Shown here piece by piece: positions 62,220 to 64,000 of a DNA stretch of 64,000 nucleotides (positions within the stretch are counted from its first letter, which is position 1; every line of letters begins with the position of its first letter). Location: positions 1,674,001 through 1,738,000 of the forward strand of contig JAHEWK010000008.1 in NCBI GenBank assembly GCA_020740775.1. The letters are read 5' to 3'. The translations under genes and the position numbers were made by a program. The stretch is from Ilyonectria destructans. Its lineage: Eukaryota > Ascomycota > Sordariomycetes > Hypocreales > Nectriaceae. The notes beneath the pieces were generated by a model, which saw nothing but the letters and a program-made list of their open reading frames with translations, did no database searches and was not told the origin of the DNA.

Positions 62220-63776
62220 AATTCAGACAAATGTGGATTAATAGTATTATCATGCACTCTATACTTTTTCAAATTGGCGAATCAAAAGCATATTGTTTCT
62301 ATTACATTAAAAGCAAGACATTCGTGAATGCCATGAGTGAGAGGGGCGGTACAACCACGAACATGTAGTATGTAAAAGGAAAGCAACCAAAGCGTTCAAC
62401 AGCGCTTAACGGCAGCCTCAGTAAAGCTAGCAGTGTACTTAGATACTAAAGCCCAGGACAGATCCCGTGGCGGCACCTCTACGGGTGGAGATTGATGAGA
62501 GTTTTTGCTCCTAAGTACAGTGCGTGTCACCGCCGGTCTCAAAGATGATGGACTATTTCTCGGCAATGCCATGAAAATTCTTGTGGTCCCATTCTACAAA
62601 GATTTCAAGAACCATGTTGGCAGCAACTTGAACCGTTTATCGGCCAACTATGCGAAGATCAGTGGTGCCTACCCAAATCGCTAGCACGGTGCTCTGTCTC
62701 GGGCGGCGAAATGACATTAGTGCAATTTGATCAGATACTTCTCACGGCTGGCCTAACTGCAAACATCACTTCTTTGGTTCCAATTAGCGAAATTGGCCTC
62801 CATTAAGGTGATTTGATCTAAGTAGATCGCGCCCACGACATTGGGGTGAAAGATGAGGACGACTTCTCCGGGACCAATACTGACCTCTCCGACGAAGAGA
62901 AGATGTTAGTATCTAAATAAAAATATGTGAAGGGGAGGATGGATGGATAATAATGCTGCTAAATTTGGTAGGAACTGGTTCCGGAGGACCTCCGCTGCAT
63001 TCCAATGACTGGGGGAGCTATGGGGCTGGGGGATGTTGTCTTCCACACTCCTATGACGGCTTGTGCCAGAACCATGACCAAGTCACCCCAATTTTGGATC
63101 AGATCATCTACGGGCTTACGATTTGTAGACCAGACGAGCCGTTTTACAAGAGATGGACCTACTTGGCGTACACCCGAGACGACCCCACCAGACAGAAGAT
63201 CAAGTCTAAGCATCAGGTCTTAGCCTAAATATGCACCGCCATAGAGGTTTGCTAATGACAGCCTCTTCTGATCCATGCTTCAATTATTATGGGATATCCC
63301 GCTACTTTCCGTTCTCCGCTCAGGTACTCTCTACCGAGGTCCGGTCGAGTTGGTTCAACAGTGACGTAAACAGACGTCAAGCCAGGGGATTACAGGTCTC
63401 AATTGGTAAATGGCAAAAAGGCTCGATGCATTAATCATTTAACTCTCTTAGCTTTCTAGTTTGAGTCCAAAACTGGTGTGGCTTGCATCGTCCCGCGAGA
63501 TACGCCGACCTCCCCGCAATTTAGCATCCTTGACGTCACCACTCTACGCCCTCCTCATCATCACAATTGATGGCGTCCATTCGTCATTCTCATAATTCGT
63601 CATAGCTTTTTGGATACAACCTTAGAGAGGGTTAAAACAGCACAGGTATCCTCCGAGTCCAACATCACTCTTTCATCTCAATCATTTACCCCCAAGTACA
63701 CCCTTTCTCTGTCAAACGACGAATAGTGGCCACAAATTCCATTCGCTCCAATCATCAAATCTTCTTATAATTAAAC
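62220..63776. other. Intergenic, no gene recognised
   Basis: 3' flank of the transporter and upstream region of the right-edge gene. A 91-codon open frame at 62953-63228 has no domain. The last 130 bases are CT-rich, as expected of the leader of the right-edge gene. Confidence 0.5.
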
Positions 63777-64000
63777 ATGATGATCTCTAGACCCATCGTC
63801 AGATCCTTCCCCCGAGCTGCTCGCTCACCACGCGCTCCGCTGCGTCACATCCGATTTCAATCGACGTCATCCTCCTCTAGCGGCTCTCAGTTCACTACCG
63901 GCATAGCTGGCGGAGTAGCTGGTGCAGCCCTCTTCTATGTCGCGTATTCCTTCACGCCTGCTGGACAGACTGCTTCAAAACTGAATAAGGCGGCCAAGGA
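63777..64000 (+). CDS. Mitochondrial-looking membrane protein, 5' part only
   Basis: The frame opens with MMISRPIVRSFPRAARSP and runs off the right edge after about 74 codons. The Arg-rich, acid-free start followed by IRFQST is a typical mitochondrial presequence. A glycine/alanine-rich hydrophobic segment (GIAGGVAGAALFYVAYSF) follows, probably a transmembrane helix, then a polar region with SKLNKAAK. It recalls fungal proteins annotated as calcofluor-white-hypersensitive family members, but too little is present to be sure. Confidence 0.65.
   Translation, partial: MMISRPIVRSFPRAARSPRAPLRHIRFQSTSSSSSGSQFTTGIAGGVAGAALFYVAYSFTPAGQTASKLNKAAK

Noticed and set aside
62953..63228. 91-codon open frame on the plus strand
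   Set aside because: No domain, and an equally long open frame lies on the opposite strand, as expected by chance.
1..64000. Biosynthetic gene cluster
   Set aside because: No polyketide synthase, non-ribosomal peptide synthetase, terpene cyclase or prenyltransferase is seen. The transporters and glycosidases alone do not make a cluster.
1..64000. CRISPR arrays, prophage or intact transposons
   Set aside because: No regularly spaced repeats, no transposase or reverse transcriptase motifs and no terminal repeats were found. The sequence is eukaryotic.

Overview
The window is nuclear DNA of a filamentous ascomycete (Pezizomycotina). A sordariomycete, probably Hypocreales, is my best guess. The evidence is small spliceosomal introns (about 50-100 bp, CTAAC/CTGAC branch sites, usually GT-AG), pyrimidine-rich leaders before start codons, and fungal-specific families: HET, RTA1, FLILHELTA, fungal NACHT/STAND and a Crb2-type BRCT protein. 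I found no rRNA, convincing tRNA, CRISPR array or intact transposon.

Layout. 0-20 kb holds long genes on the minus strand: the 5' tip of an unknown gene (1-36), a PAP2-type membrane phosphatase/transferase (1329-2709), a Crb2/Rad9-like DNA-damage checkpoint adaptor (6293-9914), a 1,746-residue WW-like Pro/Gln/Gly repeat protein (11142-16382) and an MscS mechanosensitive channel with an EF-hand (17620-20133). Next come glucosidase II alpha (23159-26111) and, divergent to it, nucleoside diphosphate kinase (26862-27940), which has an in-frame upstream extension encoding a membrane anchor. A FLILHELTA-family gene (28078-28671) is convergent with the kinase.

29.8-36.7 kb is an accessory block: a secreted protein (30015-31193), a HET-domain gene carrying two apparent frame changes (31502-33747), a leaderless GH18 protein (34410-35444) and an RTA1-family membrane protein (35713-36655). 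Housekeeping returns with a mitochondrial Mmc1-like gene (37952-39841) and spliceosomal SmD3 (40195-40694), which contains a probable GC-AG intron. A second accessory block holds a NACHT (NLR-like) gene with an in-frame TAG (41743-45382), an F-box-like fragment (45695-46045) and an orphan gene (46800-47414).

48.3-53 kb is a divergent pair in tRNA biology: TRM61 (tRNA m1A58 methyltransferase) and cysteinyl-tRNA synthetase, the latter with two in-frame starts suited to mitochondrial and cytosolic forms. 54.2-62.2 kb is a nutrient-acquisition neighbourhood: an intron-rich anion:cation symporter-type MFS transporter, a secreted GH3 glycosidase and a monocarboxylate-type MFS transporter. The right edge cuts a mitochondrial-looking gene (63777 onward).

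The clearest pattern is alternation of conserved single-copy genes with small self-recognition/defence or secretion islands. The most testable oddities are the membrane-anchored kinase isoform, the GC-AG intron in SmD3, the interrupted HET and NACHT genes, and a strong G-quadruplex motif in the 3' region of the checkpoint gene. All functional calls come from motif recognition in the translated sequence; no database search was run.
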